Positions 27,133 through 35,235 of a stretch of 64,000 nucleotides of DNA are shown here, in pieces. The stretch is from assembly GCF_003149455.1 (NCBI RefSeq), contig NZ_QFFK01000009.1:186001-250000 (forward strand). The letters run 5' to 3'. The notes beneath the pieces were generated by a model, which was given only the letters and a program-made list of their open reading frames with translations, did no database searches and had not been told where the DNA came from. The first letter of the stretch is position 1; each line of letters opens with the position of its first letter. This stretch comes from Chitinophaga deserti. GTDB taxonomy: Bacteria > Bacteroidota > Bacteroidia > Chitinophagales > Chitinophagaceae. A program made the position numbers and the translations under genes.

Positions 27133-27957
27133 ATGCAGCATGCGGACATGAATGACGAGTGGCTGGACGGGTTCCTCAACGATGTATTCGAGTTACACGG
27201 GTATAATTTCATCAATTATGCGCGCCCTTCGCTTAGGAGGCGCATAGGGCGGCTGGTGGCGCTCGACCGCTTCGGGAGCCTGGAAGCGTTCCGGCTGAAG
27301 GTGCTGGAAGACGAAACGTATTTCCGCCATTTCGTGGAAGAGGTAACGGTGAATGTGACAGAAATGTTCCGCGATCCGGGCTTTTACCAGTTGCTCCGGA
27401 AAGATGTGCTGCCTGCCATTGCACAGGCTCCGCTGATCCGCATATGGCATGCGGGCTGTTCCACCGGGGAAGAGGTGTACAGCATGGCCATCCTGCTGAA
27501 GGAAGCGGGACTGCTGGACCGGTCGCTCCTGTACGCAACAGATATTAACCCCACGGTACTGGAAAGCCTCCGGAGCGGTATTTTCCCGCTGCGGTTTATG
27601 AAACAGTATTCGGAGAATTATATTAAATCGGGAGGAACACAGGACTTCAGCCAGTATTACACGGCGAAGTACGACTTTGCGAAGTTTGGGGCCGATCTTG
27701 TACGCCGGATGGTCATATCCCCCCACAACCTGGCTACAGACAGGTCGTTCAACGAATTTCAGCTTATCCTTTGCCGTAATGTGCTGATCTATTTTGACCG
27801 GCACCTGCAGAACAAAGCGCTTCAGTTATTCGATGACAGCCTGGAAACAGGAGGTTTCCTTGCACTGGGCGTGAAAGAAAGCCTGCGGTATTCACCTATT
27901 GCACCACGCTACCGGCAACTACCGGAAAGGATGCGTATATGGAAAAAGCTTAATTAA
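27133..27957 (+). CDS. CheR-family protein methyltransferase
   Basis: A 274-residue SAM-dependent glutamate methyltransferase of the chemotaxis type. A helical N-terminal domain (YARPSLRRRIGRLV) precedes the catalytic domain. The SAM-binding loop is AGCSTGEEVYS at 107-117; the later LILCRNVLIYF matches the family. It follows the hybrid kinase by nine bases and is probably cotranscribed. No CheB methylesterase, CheW or methyl-accepting receptor gene is present here, so its substrate may be the neighbouring kinase rather than a chemoreceptor; this is inference. It overlaps the convergent receiver gene by eight bases. Confidence 0.9.
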   Translation: MQHADMNDEWLDGFLNDVFELHGYNFINYARPSLRRRIGRLVALDRFGSLEAFRLKVLEDETYFRHFVEEVTVNVTEMFRDPGFYQLLRKDVLPAIAQAPLIRIWHAGCSTGEEVYSMAILLKEAGLLDRSLLYATDINPTVLESLRSGIFPLRFMKQYSENYIKSGGTQDFSQYYTAKYDFAKFGADLVRRMVISPHNLATDRSFNEFQLILCRNVLIYFDRHLQNKALQLFDDSLETGGFLALGVKESLRYSPIAPRYRQLPERMRIWKKLN

Positions 27958-28336
27958 AGAACCGGCGGAGAATTTCCTTCAGGGAAGTGATGCTGTATTG
28001 CTTCACTACATAGTCCGTTGCGCCGAGGGCCTGGGTATCCTGTATGTCTTTAGGGTCGGAAGAAGTGGAGTAGATAACTACGGGAATGCCGGAAAGGGTG
28101 GGGTGCTGCCTGATAGCTGCGAGGCAATCTTTACCCGTCATCCGGGGCATATTCAGGTCAAGGAAAATGAAATTGGGTCGGAATTGCTCTTCGGATTGTA
28201 AGAGGGCGAGGCCTTCCACACCATCATCTGCAGCGCGGAAAAGCACGTTTTCGTTTACATCCTGTAAGGCGAGTTTAAAGATCTCCTGATCATCTCGGTC
28301 ATCATCAATCAAAAGGCAGCTAATATTTTGCTTCAT
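27950..28336 (-). CDS. single-domain response regulator
   Basis: A 128-residue stand-alone receiver. The acidic pocket is Asp11-13 (LLIDDDRDD), the phospho-acceptor is Asp60 (IFLDLNMPRMTG), the Ser/Thr switch is in VIYSTSSD, and the conserved Lys occurs in DYVVKQYS. The SSDPKDI and DYVVKQYS segments match the small Rcp1/CheY-like regulators paired with phytochrome-type kinases. It is transcribed toward the CheR gene and overlaps its end. It may be the output of the adjacent kinases, one of which has the HDLKEPLR type. Confidence 0.92.
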   Translation of the reverse strand: MKQNISCLLIDDDRDDQEIFKLALQDVNENVLFRAADDGVEGLALLQSEEQFRPNFIFLDLNMPRMTGKDCLAAIRQHPTLSGIPVVIYSTSSDPKDIQDTQALGATDYVVKQYSITSLKEILRRFFN

Positions 28337-28411
28337 CCAGGAGGGTTTTTGTCTGTGTCATGGCAAATGTAGCAAAAAGAACAGATAACGCCTAACTGGC
28401 CGGGTTAAACG

Positions 28412-28438
28412 GCAAAGGCCGGAAATCCCGGCCTTTGC
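28412..28438 (-). terminator. hairpin after the M3 peptidase gene
   Basis: GCAAAGGCCGG at 28412-28422 pairs perfectly with CCGGCCTTTGC at 28428-28438 with a five-base loop. The T run on the minus strand is weak, so it may act as a terminator or an mRNA-stabilising hairpin. Confidence 0.6.
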
Positions 28439-28459
28439 TATGTTTTATCGGTATAAATG

Positions 28460-30583
28460 CTAATTCTCCAGTCCCCTGTTTTTGAGGAGGAACTTCACTT
28501 CCGGTGCGCGCATACGGAAGGCTTTGTAAAGGTCCATCGGCTCGGCGGTACCTCCTTTTTCCAGTACATTTTTGCGGAACGATGCTGCCGTGGCAGGGTC
28601 GAAAATATTACCGGTTTCCTTGAACGCTGCGAAAGCATCGCTGTCGAGTACTTCAGACCAGATGTAGCTATAGTACCCGGCAGAGTATCCGCCGGCGAAA
28701 ATATGCTGGAAATAGGTGCTGCGGTAGCGCGGAGCAATCTGGGGGATGAGACCCAGTTTATCCATCTGCTGCTTTTCGAAGTTCAGCGGGTCTACTTTAG
28801 CGCCCGGGGCCAGTGTATGGTATTGCATATCCAGCAGGGAAGCGGCGAGGTATTCTACTGTCACGAAGCCCTGGTTGAATTTAGAAGCGTCGTCCATTTT
28901 CTTTACAAGCGCCTGGGGCAGTTGTTCGCCGGTTTTGTAATGTTTGGCGTACATCTTCAGCACTTCCGGTTCAAATGCCCAATGTTCCATGATCTGCGAA
29001 GGCAGCTCTACGAAATCGCGGGGTACGGATGTACCGCTCAGGCTTTCGTATTGTACGTTCGACAGCAGGCCGTGCAGGGCGTGACCGAATTCGTGGAAGA
29101 AGGTTTCCACTTCATCGGGCGTGAGCAATGCGGGCTGGTCGGCGGTGGGTTTGGTGAAATTGCACACGATAGAAACAACCGGGGCAATGCGTTTTCCTTT
29201 TTCAACAGCCTGTTTGCGGTAGGAGGTCATCCACGCACCGCCCCGCTTGGAGCCGCGCGGGAAGAAATCCATGAATATTACACCAATGTGCTGTCCATTA
29301 GCTTCTTTCACTTCATAAGCCACTACGTCTTCCTGGTAAACAGGAATATCTTTCAGGGGTGAGAAAGTGATGCCATAGAGTTTTTTGGCAACGGCGAAGA
29401 TCCCTTCGCGAACGTTCTCCAGCTGGAAGTAGGGGCGCAGTTCTTCCGCGTCGTAGTTATATTTTTCCTTGCGTACTTTATCAGCATAATATGACCAGTC
29501 CCACGCTTCGAGTTTTTCACCTTTCCCTTCCCGGTCCATTACTTTCTGCATTTCTGCGGCTTCGTTCTGCGCTACGGGCAGTGCTGCGTTCCAGAGGCGG
29601 TTCAGCAGTTCGTTAGCCTGTGCGGGTGTTTTGGCCATGTTTTCTTCCAATACAAAATCTGCATGGGAAGCAAAACCGAGCATACCGGCTTTTTCTGCAC
29701 GGAGGGTGGCCAGCTGTGCCACGATCTCTTTGTTATCGCGCTCGTCGTTATTGTTACAACGGTTGATGTATGCTTTGTACATTTTCTCGCGAAGGGGGCG
29801 GTTGGCGGAATACTGGAGGAAAGGCATCACACTTGAATTGTGCAGCGTGAAGCGCCATTTCCCTTCTTTACCTGCTTCCTTCGCACTGATGGCAGCGGCG
29901 TTTTTAACAGAATTAGGAAGCCCTGCGAGGGCGGCCTCGTTATCTACGATCAGTTCGAACTGGTTGGTTTCTGCAAGGAGGTGCTGGCCGAACTTTACGG
30001 TGAGGAGCGACAGTTCTTTGTTGATCTCGCGCATGCGGGATTGTTTGGCTGCATCGAGGTTAGCGCCGCTGCGAACAAAAGCTTTATAGGTCTTTTCGAG
30101 GAGGCGCTGTTGCTCCGGCGTCAGTTTGAGCGTTGCGCGCTTTTCATATACGGATTTTACGCGGTTGAAAAGCGTGGGGTTGAGGTAGATATCGTCGCTG
30201 TTCTGCGCCATTTTAGGAGCGATCTGGCGGGAGATGCCTTCCAGGTCGGGGTTGGTATTGGCGGAGGTAAGATTGAAGAATACGGTGCTTACATTACGGA
30301 GCAGCTCGCCGCTTTTTTCGAGTGCTGCTATTGTATTTTCAAACCCGGGCACACTGCGCTGCATGGTGATGGCGCCGATGCGTTGCTGTTGCTGCTTAAT
30401 GCCTTCTTCGAAAGCGGGCATAAAATGTTCCGCCTTTATTTCCGCAAATGGCGGCACTTTAAAGGATGTGTTGTAGGCCTGCATCAACGGATTGGTTTCT
30501 GCGGGCGCCTGCGCCAGAGTGGCGGTTCCTGTAGTCATACTCACTGCTATTATCAGGTTTCGGGTAAAAGATGGTATCCTCAT
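28460..30583 (-). CDS. dcp: M3-family metallopeptidase (peptidyl-dipeptidase Dcp type)
   Basis: A 707-residue exported zinc peptidase that removes C-terminal dipeptides from short peptides. The signal peptide (about 1-24, ending in ATLAQ) points to the periplasm. The zinc site is HEFGH with His497, Glu498 and His501, followed by GTSVPRDFVELPSQIMEHW, where the third ligand Glu is expected. The C-terminal SYIWSEVLDSDAFAAF block is typical of Dcp. Length is slightly above the roughly 680 residues of E. coli Dcp because of the signal peptide. It stands alone between terminators. Confidence 0.92.
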   Translation of the reverse strand: MRIPSFTRNLIIAVSMTTGTATLAQAPAETNPLMQAYNTSFKVPPFAEIKAEHFMPAFEEGIKQQQQRIGAITMQRSVPGFENTIAALEKSGELLRNVSTVFFNLTSANTNPDLEGISRQIAPKMAQNSDDIYLNPTLFNRVKSVYEKRATLKLTPEQQRLLEKTYKAFVRSGANLDAAKQSRMREINKELSLLTVKFGQHLLAETNQFELIVDNEAALAGLPNSVKNAAAISAKEAGKEGKWRFTLHNSSVMPFLQYSANRPLREKMYKAYINRCNNNDERDNKEIVAQLATLRAEKAGMLGFASHADFVLEENMAKTPAQANELLNRLWNAALPVAQNEAAEMQKVMDREGKGEKLEAWDWSYYADKVRKEKYNYDAEELRPYFQLENVREGIFAVAKKLYGITFSPLKDIPVYQEDVVAYEVKEANGQHIGVIFMDFFPRGSKRGGAWMTSYRKQAVEKGKRIAPVVSIVCNFTKPTADQPALLTPDEVETFFHEFGHALHGLLSNVQYESLSGTSVPRDFVELPSQIMEHWAFEPEVLKMYAKHYKTGEQLPQALVKKMDDASKFNQGFVTVEYLAASLLDMQYHTLAPGAKVDPLNFEKQQMDKLGLIPQIAPRYRSTYFQHIFAGGYSAGYYSYIWSEVLDSDAFAAFKETGNIFDPATAASFRKNVLEKGGTAEPMDLYKAFRMRAPEVKFLLKNRGLEN

Positions 30584-30616
30584 GTTGTAACTGGTTGGCT
30601 AATGGGTAAAAATAGG

Positions 30617-30652
30617 GAAAAAAAAGTAAAGCCCCGTCAGACGGAGCTTTGC
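30617..30652 (-). terminator. terminator after the 132-residue lipoprotein gene
   Basis: On the minus strand a hairpin (AAAGCTCCGT/ACGGGGCTTT with a small loop and a mismatch) is followed by a run of eight Ts. Confidence 0.75.
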
Positions 30653-30676
30653 ACACATTTTCATGAAGTTTGGAGA

Positions 30677-31075
30677 CTATCTCGCCCGCTTCAGCCGGAA
30701 TATTTCCCGTTCGGTAGGGCTGATCGTATTGATCAGTATCAGCGAATCGGGCTTAATGGTATAGACATATTCGCGCTTGAGCTGCTGGGCAGTAGGGAGC
30801 AACAGCTTAAAAGTGATCTTATCCGGTGCTGTGAGGAAAAACTCTTTGCCGAGGTGAGAGTATTCCGGATAATCCACTATTTCAGACACACCGAAATCGT
30901 ACCGGTAGCCCTCGAACCGGAAACTCACATTGGAGAGGTTATAAGAGATACCGCCTTTATCTACATAGAATTCCCCGTAATACTTACCGCGAAATGCTTC
31001 CGGCGGCTCGTCCTTGTCTTTCTTGCAGGAGGCCAGCAGGATAACGGAGAAAAGGCAAAAGTAAAAAAGCTTCAT
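30677..31075 (-). CDS. small lipoprotein of unknown function
   Basis: A 132-residue lipoprotein with lipobox LLASC (Cys17) followed by KKDKDEPP, the usual outer-membrane-lipoprotein start in this phylum. The mature part is rich in beta-strand-like, aromatic segments (GKYYGEFYVDKGG, FRFEGYRYDFG) and resembles a small beta-barrel or lipocalin-like fold. No family is recognised. It is flanked by terminators on both sides and thus probably monocistronic. Confidence 0.7.
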   Translation of the reverse strand: MKLFYFCLFSVILLASCKKDKDEPPEAFRGKYYGEFYVDKGGISYNLSNVSFRFEGYRYDFGVSEIVDYPEYSHLGKEFFLTAPDKITFKLLLPTAQQLKREYVYTIKPDSLILINTISPTEREIFRLKRAR

Positions 31076-31140
31076 CTGCAGGGTTTAGGTTTAAAACGGG
31101 TGGTAGTCTGAATTTGTTACCGGCGGGACTAAAATAGGCA

Positions 31141-31178
31141 TAAAAAGCCCGTTCTGCGAGAAGTGCAAAACGGGCTGG
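31141..31178 (-). terminator. terminator after the 422-residue lipoprotein gene
   Basis: AGCCCGTT at 31146-31153 pairs with AACGGGCT at 31169-31176. The minus strand continues with TTTTTA, so it serves the gene ending at 31342. Confidence 0.8.
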
Positions 31179-31341
31179 TAAAGTTTGGGGCCTGACGACC
31201 ATTTAACTGGTCTTCAATGGATGTTAAGGGGTTAGGTTACATGGATTTCCGGGGCTACCTGGATGATAAGGGGGTAAAAAATATTTTGGGGTTATATGGA
31301 TGTTTGGGGATGGATGATGTTTGGGGAGTGGATGAATATTC

Positions 31342-32610
31342 TTACAGATCATGTTTTAAAGAAAAGTATCCCTGGATGCTTCCTTTGCCGATCGGATCCT
31401 GATCATCGGTGATGAAGATGCCACCGCCGGACATACTGAAGCTTCCGCTGACATATTCGCCTTTGGCGCCCAGTTCCGATACCTGCAGGAAGCCGCCTGC
31501 GGGAACATAGTACCCGAGGGCTTTATCGTAATAGATGCTGGCGTAGTTCTTTCTGCTGTGACTATCAGCATATACAACAGCTACCTTCTGATCGCGGTCC
31601 CAGGGCATGCCACCGGTTCCCGTGGGCCATTGAATGGCGATGAACCGCCCGTCTTTATGGCCAGACATTTCGAAGCCTTCTTCGTTTGCTCCGGAGTGTG
31701 CGGGGAAGGTTACCCATTCACCGCCGTCCAGTTTAAAGGTGATCCCTTCAGGAACCACGGTAATGGTGCTTACTACCATCAGCTGGTGCTTGCTGTCTTT
31801 CAGCGTGGCCGTTACATTGGCGATCTCCGGTTTGGCCACGGTGGCAGGAGCGGTATATACGGCCTGTCCTCCATTTCCTTTAACCGTTCCAACGCCGCCT
31901 GCCGCCCAGGATTTGATAAATACTCCCGGGAGCGGACGGCCTTCTCCCAGCGTTACGTCCTGCCCGTCTGCAGGTACGAGTGGCGACAGCAGATCGTCGC
32001 CGCCGAGCGGGATGTAGCTCAGCACGGTAAGGTTGGCCGTTCCGCCGGTTCTCACGGTAGTGGCAGCAGGACTCAATTGTAACCATTGCAGCAGGGCCCA
32101 GTTGGAGAAATGATCGGTCTGGATGGAAACCGTTTTCTGCTCTTTATTGATGACAGGCGCTTTTGTAAGGCGCCAGAAATCTTTTTCGTCCTGCCAGGCA
32201 ACGCCCAATGCTTCGGGGATGTTTACCTGGTTTTCGTGACCCGCCCAGGAAAACTCCAGGGTAACGGGTTTGGCGAAGATCTTACCGTGGGGTGACAGCT
32301 GAAAGCTTCTGCCTACGCCACCCTGCGCGGTATTCCTCACTTCCTGCAGTTCGATGTCGATGGCTTCGGTAACCGCACCTACAGGTATCCTCACTTTGAA
32401 TGAGCCGTCTTCCGAAACAATCGTTGCTCCGGCGGGCGTAACGTTTGTAATGATCAACGGGCCGACAGGTTCTCCCACCGGTTTTGCTTCCGGTTTATTG
32501 GGGATTTCCTTTGGTATTTCCGTTCCGGGATCTTTCGGTATATCCCGGTCTTTTTTACATGCTGCCAACAGCATTAAGGCTGGCAGGAATACGCTAATTA
32601 TACTTTTCAT
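31342..32610 (-). CDS. lipoprotein with ZU5-like N-terminal region
   Basis: A 422-residue surface-type lipoprotein with lipobox LLAAC (Cys18) and a Pro/Glu-rich spacer (about 22-50). Residues about 55-170 (GATIVSEDGSFKVRIPVGAV, then DIELQEV and a FSNWALLQWLQL end) resemble a ZU5-type beta domain often found in bacterial surface proteins. The remainder contains Ig-like strands (TVRTGGTANLTVLSY, IANVTATLKDSKHQL) and a C-terminal beta domain. It has no enzymatic motif; function is unknown. It lies between terminators. Confidence 0.72.
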   Translation of the reverse strand: MKSIISVFLPALMLLAACKKDRDIPKDPGTEIPKEIPNKPEAKPVGEPVGPLIITNVTPAGATIVSEDGSFKVRIPVGAVTEAIDIELQEVRNTAQGGVGRSFQLSPHGKIFAKPVTLEFSWAGHENQVNIPEALGVAWQDEKDFWRLTKAPVINKEQKTVSIQTDHFSNWALLQWLQLSPAATTVRTGGTANLTVLSYIPLGGDDLLSPLVPADGQDVTLGEGRPLPGVFIKSWAAGGVGTVKGNGGQAVYTAPATVAKPEIANVTATLKDSKHQLMVVSTITVVPEGITFKLDGGEWVTFPAHSGANEEGFEMSGHKDGRFIAIQWPTGTGGMPWDRDQKVAVVYADSHSRKNYASIYYDKALGYYVPAGGFLQVSELGAKGEYVSGSFSMSGGGIFITDDQDPIGKGSIQGYFSLKHDL

Positions 32611-32718
32611 CTGGGGTTAATTTTGATAGACGCAAAGGTATAGTGCGGAAAATTTTTGCCTATAGGTAGTGCTACCTAGTGATGAAAATTAGGGGGAAGC
32701 CCCGGTTCTGGGAAATGA

Positions 32719-32752
32719 AAAGGGCCATCTCATGGTGATGAGACAGCCCTTT
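32719..32752 (-). terminator. terminator of the first SusC/SusD operon
   Basis: AAAGGGC at 32719-32725 pairs with GCCCTTT at 32746-32752, and inner CTCAT pairs with ATGAG. It lies just after the GH20-like gene on the minus strand. Confidence 0.8.
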
Positions 32753-32782
32753 CTTTGGTTAGGGATTTAGGAACAGGACAGT

Positions 32783-33919
32783 TTATTTTTTCTTCTCTGC
32801 TTCGCGGACTGCTTTGAAGAGTGCTTTGAATGTTTCCACATTATCTTTCGCCAGCTGGCGGTATTCGCCACGGCCGTAATAAGCGTCGATGAATTCTTTT
32901 GAATTGAACCACATCGTTTCGAATACGCCTTTCATCCGTTCTCCTAATGGCTGTGCCCATTCTGCGCGGGTACCATCTTTCCGGATATTCAGTACCTGGT
33001 TGAGCTGATCGATGGCAACATCGGTTTTGGAACAGGGGCTTGCCAATACGTTGAACCCTTTCAGTGCCAGGTAGCCCGGCGTAGGAGGGGCGCTTTCATA
33101 CTTCCAGTCGCAAATCACAATGTCTTTGGAGATTTGATCGATGGCACGGTGGGTATCGTTCATGCTGGCCTGCCATGCGAGCAGGTTAGTGGTTTTACCA
33201 TCAATGAGCCGGTCGCTCCACATCCACATTTCCACGCCTTTCGACTGAAGATGGGTGTTCAGCTTATTGACATATTCAGCGAAGATGGCAGACTTATCGC
33301 CGCCACCGCAGCGGGGACATTTGTCGTGCCCGATGATCCATACTTCATCTAAGCCCACATGCAGCGCATCGGTTTCACACACTTCCACGAGCTCATCCAT
33401 CATGGGGAAGAGTACTTTCAATAAATCGGGATGCCGGGGGCAAAGACTCTTGCTGTAGAAATCGAACATGCCGCCACTCACCCATGGTTTGGGAGGGTTC
33501 AGATCCGGGGATTCATCGAATTGCGGATAAGCTTTCAGCAGCAGGCCGATGTCGGAACCTTCCGATTGATGGGCAAGGAGGTTCATCATGGGAATGAACC
33601 TGATCTTTGCATCCCTGCAGGCTTTCACGATCTGTTTCATGTCGCTTTCCGACAATGCATTCTTCTCTGCCAGTTCGGGATGTGTTTTGTATTGATACAT
33701 ACCTTCAATACGGATGGCGAGTGTGTTTACGCCTTCTTTCGGCAATGCATTCCGCACAAAATCGCAGAATACACCCACATCCTGTTTGGCAGGTACGCTC
33801 ATCATCAGGCCCTTTACCGGCAATTCATTCCACTTATATCTGGGGGCCTGTGCCCGGGCTGTAAAGCTGGCGGCTGCAAAGATGCAGGCCGCCAGTAAAT
33901 GTTTCACAATCTGTTGCAT
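32783..33919 (-). CDS. GH20-like glycoside hydrolase (beta-N-acetylhexosaminidase family fold)
   Basis: A 378-residue exported protein with a signal peptide ending in FTARAQ. The body is a TIM-barrel pattern, and HVGLDEVW places Asp191-Glu192 where GH20 enzymes have their catalytic Asp-Glu pair. A CPRC motif follows shortly after. It lacks the N-terminal alpha/beta domain of classical GH20 hexosaminidases. It is the last gene of the SusC/SusD operon, eight bases after the NHL lipoprotein gene, so it probably trims amino-sugar glycans taken up by this system. The substrate is inferred, not shown. Confidence 0.75.
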   Translation of the reverse strand: MQQIVKHLLAACIFAAASFTARAQAPRYKWNELPVKGLMMSVPAKQDVGVFCDFVRNALPKEGVNTLAIRIEGMYQYKTHPELAEKNALSESDMKQIVKACRDAKIRFIPMMNLLAHQSEGSDIGLLLKAYPQFDESPDLNPPKPWVSGGMFDFYSKSLCPRHPDLLKVLFPMMDELVEVCETDALHVGLDEVWIIGHDKCPRCGGGDKSAIFAEYVNKLNTHLQSKGVEMWMWSDRLIDGKTTNLLAWQASMNDTHRAIDQISKDIVICDWKYESAPPTPGYLALKGFNVLASPCSKTDVAIDQLNQVLNIRKDGTRAEWAQPLGERMKGVFETMWFNSKEFIDAYYGRGEYRQLAKDNVETFKALFKAVREAEKKK

Positions 33920-33927
33920 TCTTAATT

Positions 33928-35211
33928 TTATTCTGCGATTACTTTTCTTACACGGTTGTTCCTTCTGTCGAGAACATACACTGCACCATCTGCACCAACA
34001 GTTACACCGGTAGGCGCGCTAAACAGGGCGGACGATCCGGTGCCGTCTGCAAAGCCTGCCGTACTACCACCGGTGAATGTACTAACTTCCCAGCTGGTGG
34101 TATTTACAAATCGTATACATTGATTGGTGTTGATAGAGGAACCATCCCAGCTGCCATTACCTGCAATGAAAAGGTTGTCGTTAGCATCTACTGCAACTGC
34201 CCATGGCTGGTCGAATTTGGCAGAAGCGGCAGGGCCGTTTACCAGACCATTCTGGCCGCTGATACCTATGGTGACACCGGGTGCCCAGGAGCCTGCCAGA
34301 TACTGGCGGATGGTATGGTTGCCGTTTACTACCACGTACAGATTTCCCTTACTGTCTACCGCTACGTCAGACGGATAGCTGAGGCCGGTGATGATTTTTG
34401 TGGAAGCACCGGTAGCAGGATCTACCTGGTAAACGCTGCCTGCTGCACGGGCATCACAATAGTAAAGCATTCCGTTTCTCCGGTCGATGCCGAGGCCCCA
34501 GGCTTCGAACCAGCCAACAAGGGAAGTAGTACCGTCAGCGGTTACTTTACGGATGGTCCAGGCGGCGGGGTCGGATACGTATACTACTCCGCTGCCGGCA
34601 GAAACCACATCGAAGGGCATGTAGAATTCGGCTTCAGTGGCAGATCCTTCTTTGTAGCCATTGTTGCCATTGCCGGATAAAGTAGTGACGGTGCCGTCAG
34701 GCGCAATCTTACGTACACGGCGGTTGCCTGCTTCAGGCACGTAGATGTTTCCGTTTTCATCAATATCGATACCACAGCGTGCAGCAATGCTGAACGAAGC
34801 TTCTGTGCCCTTACCATCCATATAACCTTCGTTATTGTTACCGGCAAGGGTAGTTACCAGCGTGGAGGGTTTATAGGCGAATTCCTGCGTGCTGGACGAT
34901 TTATTGCCGCGGATGTTCACTTCAATCTTACCGGTTCCTGCTTTGGGCGGGATGGTAATAAGTATGCGGTCTTCCACTACGCCGGCTACGAAGGCGGGTA
35001 CACCGTTTACCGTTACGGAAACACCGGTGGTATCTTTCGTGAAGTTGGTGCCGTAGATGAGTACTTCCACGCCTGCGCCACCTGTTGCCGGAGTAAATTT
35101 CTCGATCACAACGGGGGCGTTGGGATCATGCTCGAAGCCCTTATCTTTTTTGCAGCCGGCTATTGTTACCAACGCCAGCAATGCCATGAGGCTGAATGCA
35201 ATATTTTTCAT
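33928..35211 (-). CDS. IPT/TIG and NHL-repeat lipoprotein
   Basis: A 427-residue surface lipoprotein with lipobox IAGC (Cys20) then KKDKG. An IPT/TIG immunoglobulin-like domain covers about 32-115 (FTPATGGAGVEVLIYGTNF). From about 120 on there are about six NHL-type propeller blades, with repeats such as CGIDIDENGNIYVPEAGNRRVRKI and VTVGADGAVYVLDRRNNRVRKV (each under the family pattern of hydrophobic-Asp-x2-Gly-asn-hydrophobic-Tyr-V). It probably binds glycan at the cell surface as the third lipoprotein of a SusC/SusD locus. It sits 24 bases after susD. Confidence 0.85.
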   Translation of the reverse strand: MKNIAFSLMALLALVTIAGCKKDKGFEHDPNAPVVIEKFTPATGGAGVEVLIYGTNFTKDTTGVSVTVNGVPAFVAGVVEDRILITIPPKAGTGKIEVNIRGNKSSSTQEFAYKPSTLVTTLAGNNNEGYMDGKGTEASFSIAARCGIDIDENGNIYVPEAGNRRVRKIAPDGTVTTLSGNGNNGYKEGSATEAEFYMPFDVVSAGSGVVYVSDPAAWTIRKVTADGTTSLVGWFEAWGLGIDRRNGMLYYCDARAAGSVYQVDPATGASTKIITGLSYPSDVAVDSKGNLYVVVNGNHTIRQYLAGSWAPGVTIGISGQNGLVNGPAASAKFDQPWAVAVDANDNLFIAGNGSWDGSSINTNQCIRFVNTTSWEVSTFTGGSTAGFADGTGSSALFSAPTGVTVGADGAVYVLDRRNNRVRKVIAE

Positions 35212-35235
35212 GTGAGTTGTCGGTTTTGATTGGTT

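Noticed and set aside
29840..31111. A 423-codon plus-strand frame over the M3 peptidase start and a lipoprotein gene
   Set aside because: It spans two well-supported minus-strand genes and a terminator, and its composition is antisense-like.
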